Origin: Actinomycetota bacterium
GTDB lineage: Bacteria; Actinomycetota; UBA4738; HRBIN12
Direction of reading: 5' to 3'
NCBI GenBank assembly: GCA_004366195.1
Contig: SIRV01000046.1
Location: forward strand, 1-31,736
Length of the DNA stretch: 31,736 nt
The notes beneath the pieces are model-generated. The model made no database searches. It was not told where the DNA came from and saw only the letters and a program-made list of their open reading frames with translations. This document shows, piece after piece, positions 25,203 through 31,736 of this stretch. Position 1 is the stretch's first letter; every line of letters starts with the position of its first letter. Made by a program: the position numbers and the translations under genes.

Positions 25203-25976
25203 ATGCGCGGGGAGTTCGTGCGCGTGGAGGTGGCAGGGGCGGTCGCCACGATCCGGCTCGACCGTCCGCCGGCGAACGCGCTCAGCCGTCCGGTGTCGCT
25301 CGAGCTGCAGGAGGCCGCTCGGGCGGTGGCGGGGGACCCGGCCGTCCGCGCGGTGGTGCTCTGGGGCGGTGAGCGCATCTTCGCGGCCGGCGCGGACATC
25401 GCCGAGATGGCCGAGCAGGGGCCCGCCGAGGTGGAGCCGCAGGTCGCGGCGCTCGAGGGGGCCTGCCGTGAGCTCGAGGCGGTGCCGAAACCCGTCCTCG
25501 CGGCGATCAGCCGGTACGCCCTCGGCGGCGGCTACGAGCTCGCGCTCGCGTGCGACGTCCGGATCGCCGGTGCCGACGCCAAGGTCGGCCTCCCCGAGAT
25601 CCGGCTCGGCATCATCCCCGGGGCGGGGGGCACCCAGCGGCTGCCGCGGCTCGTCGGCCTCCGGGTGGCCAGGGAGCTGATCTACTCGGGCCGACACGTG
25701 CCGGCAGAGGAGGCCCTGCGGCTCGGGCTGGTGGACCGGGTCGTTCCGCCGGAGGAGGTCTACCCGGCCGCTCTGGCGGAGGCCGAGGGATGGGCGCGTG
25801 GGCCGACCCGCGCCATCGGGGCGGCCAAGGCGGCGCTGCGGGCGGCGGCCGCCGGCCTCGACGAGGGCCTGGCGGTCGAGCGGCGCGAGTTCCTGCGTCT
25901 GTTCGAGACCCGGGACAAGGCGGAGGGCATGCGGGCGTTCCTGGAGAAGCGCGAGCCGAGGTTCGAGGGGAGGTAG
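25203..25976 (+). CDS. Enoyl-CoA hydratase/isomerase family protein
   Basis: This crotonase-fold enzyme (257 aa) probably hydrates trans-2-enoyl-CoA in fatty-acid or branched-chain acyl-CoA breakdown. Oxyanion-hole segments are IFAAGADIAEM and ALGGGYELALACD. Both hydratase glutamates are present, the first in GGGYELA and the second in LPEIRLGIIPGAGGTQRL, which favours true hydratase activity. The ATG at 25203 is preferred (GGAAAG upstream, family-like MRGEFVRVEV start); upstream in-frame ATGs at 25134 and 25197 are less likely. The GNAT gene begins 2 bases after the stop. Confidence 0.9.
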   Translation: MRGEFVRVEVAGAVATIRLDRPPANALSRPVSLELQEAARAVAGDPAVRAVVLWGGERIFAAGADIAEMAEQGPAEVEPQVAALEGACRELEAVPKPVLAAISRYALGGGYELALACDVRIAGADAKVGLPEIRLGIIPGAGGTQRLPRLVGLRVARELIYSGRHVPAEEALRLGLVDRVVPPEEVYPAALAEAEGWARGPTRAIGAAKAALRAAAAGLDEGLAVERREFLRLFETRDKAEGMRAFLEKREPRFEGR

Positions 25977-25978
25977 GC

Positions 25979-26470
25979 GTGAAGGTCAGACGGGCGACCC
26001 CGGAAGACGTGCCGTCCCTCGTGGCCCTGTTCCAGGAGCTCGACCGGATGCAGGCCGACTGGCGGGTGTTCACGCCCCGCCCCGGCTTCTACGACGAGGT
26101 GGGCCGCAAATACCGGGAGGCGATGAGCACGCCGGATGCGATCGTCCTCGTCGCGGAGGACGACGAGGGGGAGGTCGTGGGGATGGCCTACGGCGAGACC
26201 CAGATGCCCTCGCGGTTCTCGGACGAGCGGGCGCTGGAGCTCTCCGGGGTCGTGGTCCGGGCCGGGTACCGTGGGCGCGGGGTCGGTCGGGCCCTGGTGC
26301 GCGAGGCCGCCCGGTTCGCCAAGGAGCGGGGGATCGATTGGGTCGAGCTGAAGACCTTCGCCCCGAACCGGGGCGCGATGGCCTTCTGGGAGGGTCTCGG
26401 CTTCACGCCTCGCGTGGTCCAGCTCACGAGCCCGACCGAGGCGCTGCTGGAGCGTCTGGACGAAGCCTGA
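25979..26470 (+). CDS. GNAT-family N-acetyltransferase
   Basis: This 163-aa protein has the GNAT fold: KVRRATPEDVPSLVALFQEL at the N-terminus, the acetyl-CoA-binding motif A in LSGVVVRAGYRGRGVGRALV and the closing FWEGLGFTP. ELKTFAPNRGAMAFW is the usual strand-helix before it. The GTG at 25979 has GAGGGGAGG upstream across the hydratase stop, so the two genes are probably co-transcribed. The acceptor substrate (small molecule, protein or amine) is unknown. Confidence 0.87.
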   Translation: MKVRRATPEDVPSLVALFQELDRMQADWRVFTPRPGFYDEVGRKYREAMSTPDAIVLVAEDDEGEVVGMAYGETQMPSRFSDERALELSGVVVRAGYRGRGVGRALVREAARFAKERGIDWVELKTFAPNRGAMAFWEGLGFTPRVVQLTSPTEALLERLDEA

Positions 26471-26512
26471 TCGCCGGGCCGACCGCTCCCACGTAACCCG
26501 ATGGTCGCGGTC

Positions 26513-26539
26513 GGGAACGAACCGGGCCTCCGGATGGTT
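26513..26539 (+). promoter_or_regulatory. Possible ECF-sigma (SigR/SigH-like) promoter
   Basis: GGGAAC (26513-26518) is followed after exactly 18 bases by GTT (26537-26539), which fits the GGAAY-N18-GTT pattern of actinobacterial redox- and envelope-stress sigma factors. It lies in the 124-base gap before the small cysteine protein, and the predicted start near 26548 would place the hairpin at 26553-26571 at the head of the transcript. The pattern is short, so a chance match is possible. Confidence 0.3.
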
Positions 26540-26552
26540 CGAATAAGGGATA

Positions 26553-26571
26553 GCTCCGCGTGAGGCGGAGC
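26553..26571 (+). other. 5' leader hairpin before the 70-aa cysteine protein
   Basis: GCTCCGC-gtgag-GCGGAGC is a perfect 7-bp stem with a 5-base loop, ending 12 bases before the AAGGAG ribosome-binding site at 26583-26588. It may stabilize the message or modulate translation. Confidence 0.35.
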
Positions 26572-26594
26572 GGTGGGGACCCAAGGAGTGAGGC

Positions 26595-26807
26595 ATGGCT
26601 TCGGAGTCCATGTATCGCGGGTCGCGCGTCCGAGAGCTCCCGCGCGCGAATCGGACCTACGGGTCGGGCCGCGTGTGCGCGGCCGAGGGGTGCGACACCC
26701 GGCTCTCGATCTACAACAAGTGGAACTACTGCTGGCAGCACGAGCCCGTGCACACGTACGTCGCTCGGGGCAAGCGCCGCAGCCGCAAGGAGATGCAGGC
26801 TGCGTGA
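26595..26807 (+). CDS. Small cysteine/histidine-cluster protein, function unknown
   Basis: This 70-aa basic protein begins MASESMYRGSRVRELPRANR and has one compact metal-site-like cluster, C-x4-C-x12-C-x2-H (VCAAEGC then YCWQHEP), followed by a basic tail (RGKRRSRKEMQ). The spacing suggests a single zinc knuckle, and the charge fits nucleic-acid or ribosome binding. AAGGAG lies 6 bases before the ATG. It stands alone between its own promoter-like signal and a strong terminator, so it is a monocistronic unit. I have an impression that similar small proteins occur in actinobacteria but cannot name a family; function is not assigned. Confidence 0.8.
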   Translation: MASESMYRGSRVRELPRANRTYGSGRVCAAEGCDTRLSIYNKWNYCWQHEPVHTYVARGKRRSRKEMQAA

Positions 26808-26830
26808 GCGGTTGAGCCCCTCGCAGCCTC

Positions 26831-26863
26831 ACGGAGGCCCTCCCGCGTCGGGAGGGCCTCCGT
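26831..26863 (+). terminator. Strong hairpin terminator after the 70-aa protein gene
   Basis: A perfect 14-bp stem (ACGGAGGCCCTCCC / GGGAGGGCCTCCGT) with a GCGTC loop begins 23 bases after the stop. It is followed by CTTAC rather than a U-run, as is usual for high-GC actinobacterial terminators. It is the most stable hairpin seen in the window's intergenic regions. Confidence 0.7.
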
Positions 26864-26952
26864 CTTACGACCAAGGGCCGCATCAAGGGGAGGGGCGGAC
26901 GGGCCGACAACGGGGAGCGAGGCCGCTCCCCCCGACCCGCGGCCCGCGGATC

Positions 26953-27126
26953 ATGCCGAACGACGTCGCCGGTCCGCCCGAGATGCGGGAGGCCGACTGC
27001 CCGTACTGCGAGCGGGCCGTGCTCGTGTACGAGGACCCGCCACGCTGCCCGCTCTGCGCGTGTCCGATCGATGGCGACAGGATGCGACCGTTCGTCTGGC
27101 CGGACGAGGAGACATCCCCGCCCTGA
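26953..27126 (+). CDS. Small zinc-ribbon-like protein, function unknown
   Basis: This 57-aa reading frame carries two CxxC pairs, CPYCERAVLVYEDPPRCPLC, i.e. C-x2-C-x12-C-x2-C, a treble-clef or zinc-ribbon-like arrangement, in an otherwise acidic protein ending PFVWPDEETSPP. The paired-cysteine pattern argues that the frame is real. The ATG at 26953 is chosen as the only nearby start; no good ribosome-binding site is visible, so the true start could differ. It ends 6 bases from the convergent pabB-pabC gene. No function is assigned. Confidence 0.5.
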   Translation: MPNDVAGPPEMREADCPYCERAVLVYEDPPRCPLCACPIDGDRMRPFVWPDEETSPP

Positions 27127-27132
27127 GGCCGG

Positions 27133-28890
27133 TCAGGGGACGAGGACGGCCGCTCGCCAACCCCGGACGGAGCTGACGAGCGCGAGGGCCTCGGCGGCGC
27201 GCACCTCCTCGATCCGCACGCGACGCTCGCGCAGCCGGCCCTCTCGGAGGAGCCGCTCGCGCAGCGTTCCCGCGAGCAGGCCGGCTTCGCGGGGTGGGGT
27301 GACCCATGCGCCGCCGAGGCGGACGGCGAGGTTGGCGATGGTGGTCTCCGTCACCTCGCCGAGCGTGTTCGTGAGCACGACGTCCTCGACGTCGGGTCGC
27401 CGCCGCCGCCGCCGCTCGTAGGGCTCGCGCCGGGTGGTCTTGTGGTACAGCCACACGTCGGCCGGGTCGACCGGCTCCTCGTCCAGGGCCACGCGGACGG
27501 GCTCGGGGTGCGTGGGCGGGAGCGGTCCCGGCTCCGCCGAGCAGGTGCCGTCGCGCTCCAGCAGGAGCCGCACGCGCGCGGGCTCTTCGCCGACGGCCCG
27601 GTCGAGCGCCTCGAGGGCCGCGTCGCGCCGGAACGGGAAGCCGAAGTAGGCGGCGGAGGCCGCCAGGCGCTCGAGGTGCTCGGCGAGGTCGGCGAAGCCC
27701 CTCTCCGGTTCGAACCGCAGGGTCTCGAGGAGCGCGAACGAGGGACGGGGCCCGAGGACGCGCGCCTTCGCCAGGGCCTCCTCGTACTCGGCGGAGACGG
27801 ACGAGTCGAAGGTGATGCCGCCTCCCACCCCGTACTCGGCGAGCCCGGTCTCGGCGTCCAGGACGAGCGTGCGGATGGCGACGTTGAAGCGGGCGCCGGG
27901 CTCGCCGGCGCTCGGCGGGGCGAGGTAGCCGACGGTGCCGCAGTACACCCCCCGCGGGGAGTCCTCGAGCTCGGCGATGAGCCGCATCGTCGAGACCTTC
28001 GGCGCGCCCGTCACCGAGCCGCTCGGGAACAGCGCCCGGAAGATCTCGGGCAGGCCGACCCCGGCGCGGAGCTCCGCGGTGATCGTGGAGGTGAGCTGCC
28101 AGACGGTCTCGTAGCGCTCGACCCGGAACAGCTGCTCCCAGCCGACGCCGCCGGGGACCGCGATACGGCCGAGGTCGTTGCGGAGCAGATCCACGATCAT
28201 CGCGTTCTCGGCGCGGTCCTTGGCCGACGCGAGGAGCCGGCGCGCCGCCTCCTCGTCCTCCTCCAGCCATCGCCCTCGCGGCGCCGTCCCCTTCATCGGA
28301 CGCGTCGTGATGCGGCTCCCGTCCAGCCGGAAGAACAGCTCGGGCGAGGCGGAGCAGATGCGGTACCGGCCGGCGCGCAGGTAGGCGGCGTAGGCTCCGC
28401 GCTGCGCCAGCGCGAGGTCGCGGTACAGCTCGCGGGCCTCACGGTCGAGCCTCGCGCGGAGGCGGAACGTGTGGTTGACCTGGTAGGTGTCGCCGGCGGC
28501 GATCGCCTCGCGGATGCGGGCGACCGCCGTGTCGTAGGCGCTCCGGTCGACGGAGGGGCGCCAGGTCAGCGGCTCCGGGACCTCCTCGGGGGGCCGCAGC
28601 GGTTCGGGCTCACGGGCCTCCGCGAACAGGCCGAACCAGGCGAGCGGGAGGTCGGGGAAGGGGTCGGCCGGCCCTGGCCGCCGCACCGCGAGCGCGGGGT
28701 CGAGCCCGGGCGCGGCCGCGCGCGCGACGAACCCGGCGACCCAGAGCCCCCGGGCGGCGGCCGCCTGGGCCTCGGCGAGCACCTCGACGACCTGGTCGGG
28801 CGCGCGGGCCTCGAGGGTGCCCACGGGGCGGACGAGCTCGAGGCGGCGCTCGGCCCCCGGGGTGAGGTCGTCGAACCGCGCGGCGATCAC
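27133..28890 (-). CDS. pabBC: Aminodeoxychorismate synthase component I fused to aminodeoxychorismate lyase
   Basis: This 585-aa fusion covers two steps to p-aminobenzoate for folate. Residues about 110-380 are the chorismate-binding PabB domain. Its RPMKGTAPRG has K200 at the position of the PabB lysine nucleophile (TrpE has Ala there), and FPSGSVTGAPKV and YCGTVGY are further landmarks. Residues about 385-585 are a PLP-dependent class IV domain (PabC), with K484 in WLYHKTTRREPYE as the Schiff-base lysine and TNTLGEVTETTIANLAV. The glutaminase PabA is not nearby. The GTG start at 28890 is 40 bases after the etfA stop, so it may be transcribed with etfBA. Confidence 0.92.
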   Translation of the reverse strand: MIAARFDDLTPGAERRLELVRPVGTLEARAPDQVVEVLAEAQAAAARGLWVAGFVARAAAPGLDPALAVRRPGPADPFPDLPLAWFGLFAEAREPEPLRPPEEVPEPLTWRPSVDRSAYDTAVARIREAIAAGDTYQVNHTFRLRARLDREARELYRDLALAQRGAYAAYLRAGRYRICSASPELFFRLDGSRITTRPMKGTAPRGRWLEEDEEAARRLLASAKDRAENAMIVDLLRNDLGRIAVPGGVGWEQLFRVERYETVWQLTSTITAELRAGVGLPEIFRALFPSGSVTGAPKVSTMRLIAELEDSPRGVYCGTVGYLAPPSAGEPGARFNVAIRTLVLDAETGLAEYGVGGGITFDSSVSAEYEEALAKARVLGPRPSFALLETLRFEPERGFADLAEHLERLAASAAYFGFPFRRDAALEALDRAVGEEPARVRLLLERDGTCSAEPGPLPPTHPEPVRVALDEEPVDPADVWLYHKTTRREPYERRRRRRPDVEDVVLTNTLGEVTETTIANLAVRLGGAWVTPPREAGLLAGTLRERLLREGRLRERRVRIEEVRAAEALALVSSVRGWRAAVLVP

Positions 28891-28930
28891 GCCGCCAGCC
28901 TCCCGCGCGGAGCGTCGGGCGTCCAGCCCG

Positions 28931-29896
28931 TCAGCCGGCCGACTTCCGGCGCTCGACCTCCTCGATCAGCTTCGGCAGGATCGCCAGCGCATCGCCCACG
29001 ACGCCCAGGTCGGCGAGGGAGAAGATCGGTGCGTCGGGGTCCTTGTTCACCGCCACGATCCGCTTGGAGCCCTTCATGCCGACCACGTGCTGGGTGGCCC
29101 CGCTGATGCCGAAGGCCAGGTAGACGTCGGGCTTGACGGTCTTGCCGGTCTGGCCGACCTGGTAGTGGTACGGGACCCAGCCCGCGTCGACGATGGCGCG
29201 GGTGGCGCCCACGGCCGCGTTGCCGATGGCCTTGGCCAGGCGGTCGAGGAGGGCGAGGTTCGAGGGGTCCTGCATCCCCCGACCGCCGGAGACCACGACC
29301 CGGGCCTCCTCGAGCTTCGGGCCGCTCGCCGCCTCGGCGTGCCGCTCGACACGACGAGCGAGGGGCAGGTCGGCCGGGAGCGCGAGCTCGACGGGGCGCA
29401 CCGCGGCCCGGCCGCCGCTGGGCTCGGCGGCGACGACCTTGGGCCGCATGAGCACGAGCCGCGGCTCGGGTCCCTCCAGGGCCACCTCCACGATCTGCGT
29501 GTCCCCGAAGATCTGGGTGACGGCCCGGTCGAGGGCGACGACGTCCGTGGCGTTGCTGAGGAGCGTGGAGCCGAGGGCGGCCTGCAGGCGACCGGCCACG
29601 TCCCGGCCCTCCTGCGAGGAGGGGAACAGGATCAGGGAGGGATGGTGCTCGACGACGAGACCCGCCAGGGCGTGGGCCGCGGCCTGGCCCACCACCTCGG
29701 CGAACGCCGGGTCCTCGCCCGCGTACACCGTCCCCGCCCCGTACTCGCCGAGGGTCTCGGCGGCGGCACCGGCCCCCGGGCCGAGCGCGACGGCCGCGAC
29801 CTCGTCCGAGAGCGCCCGAGCCTTCGTGAGTAGCTCCAGGGCCGAGGGGAGCGGCCCGTCCGGCCCGAGCTCAGCGTAGACCCACACCGCGCCCAT
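28931..29896 (-). CDS. etfA: Electron transfer flavoprotein subunit alpha
   Basis: This FAD-binding subunit (321 aa) of ETF carries electrons from acyl-CoA and related dehydrogenases toward the quinone pool. The C-terminal FAD domain is unmistakable: VVSGGRGMQDP, VGQTGKTVKPDVYLAFGISG, ATQHVVGMKGSKRIVAVNKD and PDAPIFSLADLGVVGD. The N-terminal domain (WVYAELGPDGPLPSALELL) pairs with beta. The ATG lies one base after the etfB stop, so both subunits are co-translated. It supports the fatty/branched acyl-CoA theme of the nearby hydratase and mutase genes. Confidence 0.95.
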   Translation of the reverse strand: MGAVWVYAELGPDGPLPSALELLTKARALSDEVAAVALGPGAGAAAETLGEYGAGTVYAGEDPAFAEVVGQAAAHALAGLVVEHHPSLILFPSSQEGRDVAGRLQAALGSTLLSNATDVVALDRAVTQIFGDTQIVEVALEGPEPRLVLMRPKVVAAEPSGGRAAVRPVELALPADLPLARRVERHAEAASGPKLEEARVVVSGGRGMQDPSNLALLDRLAKAIGNAAVGATRAIVDAGWVPYHYQVGQTGKTVKPDVYLAFGISGATQHVVGMKGSKRIVAVNKDPDAPIFSLADLGVVGDALAILPKLIEEVERRKSAG

Positions 29897-29897
29897 C

Positions 29898-30665
29898 TCA
29901 GATCACCTTCGCCTCGACGAGGAGGTCCACGATCCGCGCGACCGCGCCGTCCCCGTCCTGCACGATCTCGCCGGCGCCCTTGGAGGGGGCGGGCGTGATG
30001 CCGAGCACCCGCTGCGTCGGGGCCACCGTCGCGGGGTCCAGGCCCAGATCGGCCAGGGAGAGCTGCTCGACCGGCTTGGACTTCGCGGCCATGATGCCCT
30101 TCAGCGTCGCGTACCGGGGCTCGGCGGCGCTCGCCGTGACGCTCACGAGCGCCGGGATGGGGGCCTCGATCACGTCGTAGCCGAGGTCGGTCTGCCGCTC
30201 GATCCGCACCGCGCCCTCGCCCACCTCGACCTTCCGCGCGAAGGTCAGGGCGGGGATGCCGAGGAGCCCGGCGACGGCCATCGGGACGGTTCCCGTGTAG
30301 CCGTCGGTGGACTCCGAGCCGGTGAAGATCACGTCGAAGGGCCGCCGGGAGACGGCGGCGGCGAGGACCCGGGCCGTCGCGAGCGCGTCGGCGCCGCGCA
30401 GCGCGGGGTCGGTGACGAGCACTCCCCGGTGGGCGCCCATCGAGAGGCCCTTGCGGATCGCGCTCATCGCGACCTCCGGCCCCATCGAGACGAGGGTCAC
30501 CTCGCCGCCGTGGGCCTCGACGGTCCGCAGCCCGGCCTCGACGGCGTACTCGTCGCCGGGGTCGAGCGTCCCGTCGGTGCCCTCGCGGACGACGAGGAAG
30601 TCCTCGCCGAGCTTCGGCGTGCCCGTGGGGTCGGGCACGTACTTCACGAGCACCACCACGTCCAT
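29898..30665 (-). CDS. etfB: Electron transfer flavoprotein subunit beta
   Basis: This is the AMP-binding partner subunit (255 aa) of ETF. It starts MDVVVLVKYVPDP and has NADH-ETF landmarks DEYAVEAGLR, FTGSESTDGYTGTVPMAVAG and the C-terminal AKSKPVEQLSLADLG. The ATG at 30665 is chosen from the conserved N-terminus, with AGAGGGG 6 bases upstream; a longer frame upstream would run into the divergent mnmA gene. It is the first gene of the minus-strand group etfB-etfA-pabBC. Confidence 0.95.
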   Translation of the reverse strand: MDVVVLVKYVPDPTGTPKLGEDFLVVREGTDGTLDPGDEYAVEAGLRTVEAHGGEVTLVSMGPEVAMSAIRKGLSMGAHRGVLVTDPALRGADALATARVLAAAVSRRPFDVIFTGSESTDGYTGTVPMAVAGLLGIPALTFARKVEVGEGAVRIERQTDLGYDVIEAPIPALVSVTASAAEPRYATLKGIMAAKSKPVEQLSLADLGLDPATVAPTQRVLGITPAPSKGAGEIVQDGDGAVARIVDLLVEAKVI

Positions 30666-30694
30666 CGGTACCCCTCTCGTCCGGGTCGGCGCCA

Positions 30695-30700
30695 AGGATA
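30695..30700 (-). promoter_or_regulatory. Possible -10 element of etfB (TATCCT)
   Basis: On the minus strand TATCCT lies 29 bases before the etfB ATG, allowing a leader of about 23 bases with an AGAGGGG ribosome-binding site. No clear -35 is seen. It sits in the 79-base divergent gap shared with mnmA. Confidence 0.3.
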
Positions 30701-30729
30701 CCGACGGCGTCGCGGGTCGGCCGAGGCCG

Positions 30730-30735
30730 TAGCAT
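30730..30735 (+). promoter_or_regulatory. Possible -10 element of mnmA (TAGCAT)
   Basis: TAGCAT ends 6 bases before a GTG (30742) and 9 bases before the ATG (30745) of mnmA, leaving room only for a leaderless or near-leaderless message. Confidence 0.27.
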
Positions 30736-30744
30736 CGGAGGGTG

Positions 30745-31736
30745 ATGGCATCCCGCGGAACGGTCCTCGTCGCGATGTCGGGGGGCGTGGACTCCTCCGT
30801 CTCGGCCTGCCTGCTCCATGAGCAGGGGTACGAGGTGGTGGGCTGCCACCTGCGCCTCGCGCACCTGGACGGGCTCGACCACGGTTGCTGCGGTCCGCGG
30901 GCGCGGGCCGACGCCGAGGCGGTGGCGCGCCTGGTCGGGTTCCCCTTCGAGGTCGTGGACATGACCCTCGAGTTCGACGAGCACGTGATCGACGACTTCG
31001 TGGCCGAGCACGCCGCCGGGCGGACCCCGAACCCCTGCGCCCGCTGCAACGCCGAGATCAAGTTCGGCGCGTTCCTGCGGCTGGCCGAGGAGCGCGGCGC
31101 CGATCTCGTGGCGACCGGCCACTACGTGCGGACCGAGCGCGGTCCGGACGGCCGGTGGCGCCTGCTCCGGGGCTTGGATCCGGCGAAGGACCAGTCGTAC
31201 ATGCTGCACATGCTCGGCCAGGCCCAGCTCGCGCGCTCGGTGTTCCCCGTCGGCGGCCTCACGAAGGCCGAGACCCGCGCCCTCGCCGAGCGGTTCGGCC
31301 TGCCCGTGGCGGGGAAGCCGGACTCGCAGGAGCTCTGCTTCGCGCCGAGCGGCGACGCCGGCGCGTTCCTGCGGGCGGTGGCCCCGCAGCTCCTGCGGGA
31401 GGGCGAGATCGTGGACCCCGAGGGCCGGGTGCTCGGTCGCCACGCGGGCGCCGCCCGGTACACGGTGGGGCAGCGCCGCGGCCTCGGCGTCTCGGGGCCT
31501 CGTCCGATGTACGTGCTCGAGGTGGACGCCGCGGCGAACCGGGTCGTGGTGGGTCCCGGCGAGCTCCTCGCGCGGCGCGGGCTCCTCGCCGACCGGGTGT
31601 CCTGGGTGGGGGGGGAGCCGCCGTCGGCGGGGCCCTTCGAGGCGGAGGTCCGGATCCGGTACCGGGGCGAGGACGTGCCCGCGGTCATCGAGGCCGAGGG
31701 CGAGCGGATGCGGGTGGAGTTCCGGACGCCCCAGCG
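30745..31736 (+). CDS. mnmA: tRNA-specific 2-thiouridylase MnmA, 3'-truncated by window edge
   Basis: This enzyme inserts sulfur at C2 of the wobble uridine of Lys, Glu and Gln tRNAs. The PP-loop SGGVDSS (12-18) activates the uridine with ATP. The two reactive cysteines are C98 in NPCARCN and C198 in DSQELCF. VATGHYVR, KDQSYMLH and YTVGQRRGLGV are family landmarks. About 330 residues are visible and the frame is still open at the window end, so only the last few dozen residues are missing. ATG 30745 is used; GTG 30742 in the same frame is possible. It is divergent from etfB. Confidence 0.95.
   Translation, partial: MASRGTVLVAMSGGVDSSVSACLLHEQGYEVVGCHLRLAHLDGLDHGCCGPRARADAEAVARLVGFPFEVVDMTLEFDEHVIDDFVAEHAAGRTPNPCARCNAEIKFGAFLRLAEERGADLVATGHYVRTERGPDGRWRLLRGLDPAKDQSYMLHMLGQAQLARSVFPVGGLTKAETRALAERFGLPVAGKPDSQELCFAPSGDAGAFLRAVAPQLLREGEIVDPEGRVLGRHAGAARYTVGQRRGLGVSGPRPMYVLEVDAAANRVVVGPGELLARRGLLADRVSWVGGEPPSAGPFEAEVRIRYRGEDVPAVIEAEGERMRVEFRTPQ

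Noticed and set aside
25097..25399. Long N-terminal extension of the Fur-family protein
   Set aside because: The extension would run through the TACACT -10, the inverted repeat and the divergent hydratase gene, and has low-complexity composition; the Fur fold begins right after the GTG at 25096.

Overview
The window is a dense, very GC-rich chromosomal segment, probably from an actinomycetotal (actinobacterial) genome. Genes are tightly packed, GTG starts are common (about 13 of 38 genes), and 4-base GTGA/ATGA stop/start overlaps recur. The order wecA, atpI-atpBEFHAGDC, murA resembles the order recalled from Mycobacterium and relatives. The delta and b subunits are separate here, not fused as in mycobacteria, so a non-mycobacterial and possibly deep-branching or uncultured lineage is likely. 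That placement is inference; there is no rRNA in the window. I see no mobile element, CRISPR array or tRNA, and no gene-free stretch above 200 bases.

Layout, left to right. (1) 1-2302: 3' part of glyA, then wecA, the first glycosyltransferase of cell-envelope polymer synthesis. (2) 2496-7953: a five-gene polyamine-type ABC transporter (potA, potD, potB, potC, second potD) placed between wecA and the ATP synthase operon. (3) 8074-15383: complete F1Fo ATP synthase operon with a near-consensus promoter and two small AtpI/AtpZ-type genes in front. (4) 15415-17480: murA, overlapping a CPBP-family membrane protease gene. (5) 17494-19426: an SCP2 protein, a zinc alcohol dehydrogenase and a second, divergent SCP2-like protein. 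(6) 19463-22014: meaB overlapping the catalytic subunit of a B12-dependent acyl-CoA mutase whose active-site residues fit isobutyryl-CoA mutase rather than methylmalonyl-CoA mutase. (7) 22019-25137: a cobalt/nickel ECF importer (cbiM, PDGLE/CbiN-like, cbiQ, cbiO) and a convergent Fur-family regulator. The importer promoter and the regulator promoter share a TTGCAnnTGCA box. (8) 25203-27126: enoyl-CoA hydratase, a GNAT acetyltransferase and two very small cysteine-rich proteins. (9) 27133-30665, minus strand: etfB, etfA and a pabB-pabC fusion. (10) 30745-end: 5' part of mnmA.

How the genes fit together. The strongest functional theme is metal and B12-dependent acyl-CoA chemistry: a cobalt/nickel importer, apparently under its own Fur-type regulator, lies immediately downstream of a B12-dependent mutase and its GTPase chaperone. 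Enoyl-CoA hydratase and electron-transfer flavoprotein genes lie nearby. The rest is housekeeping (energy, cell wall, folate, tRNA thiolation). I found no clearly unprecedented system. The best leads are the shared operator pair, the mutase specificity residues, the duplicated binding protein, the long AtpA C-terminal tail, and the 70-residue cysteine protein with its own promoter-like, hairpin and terminator signals.
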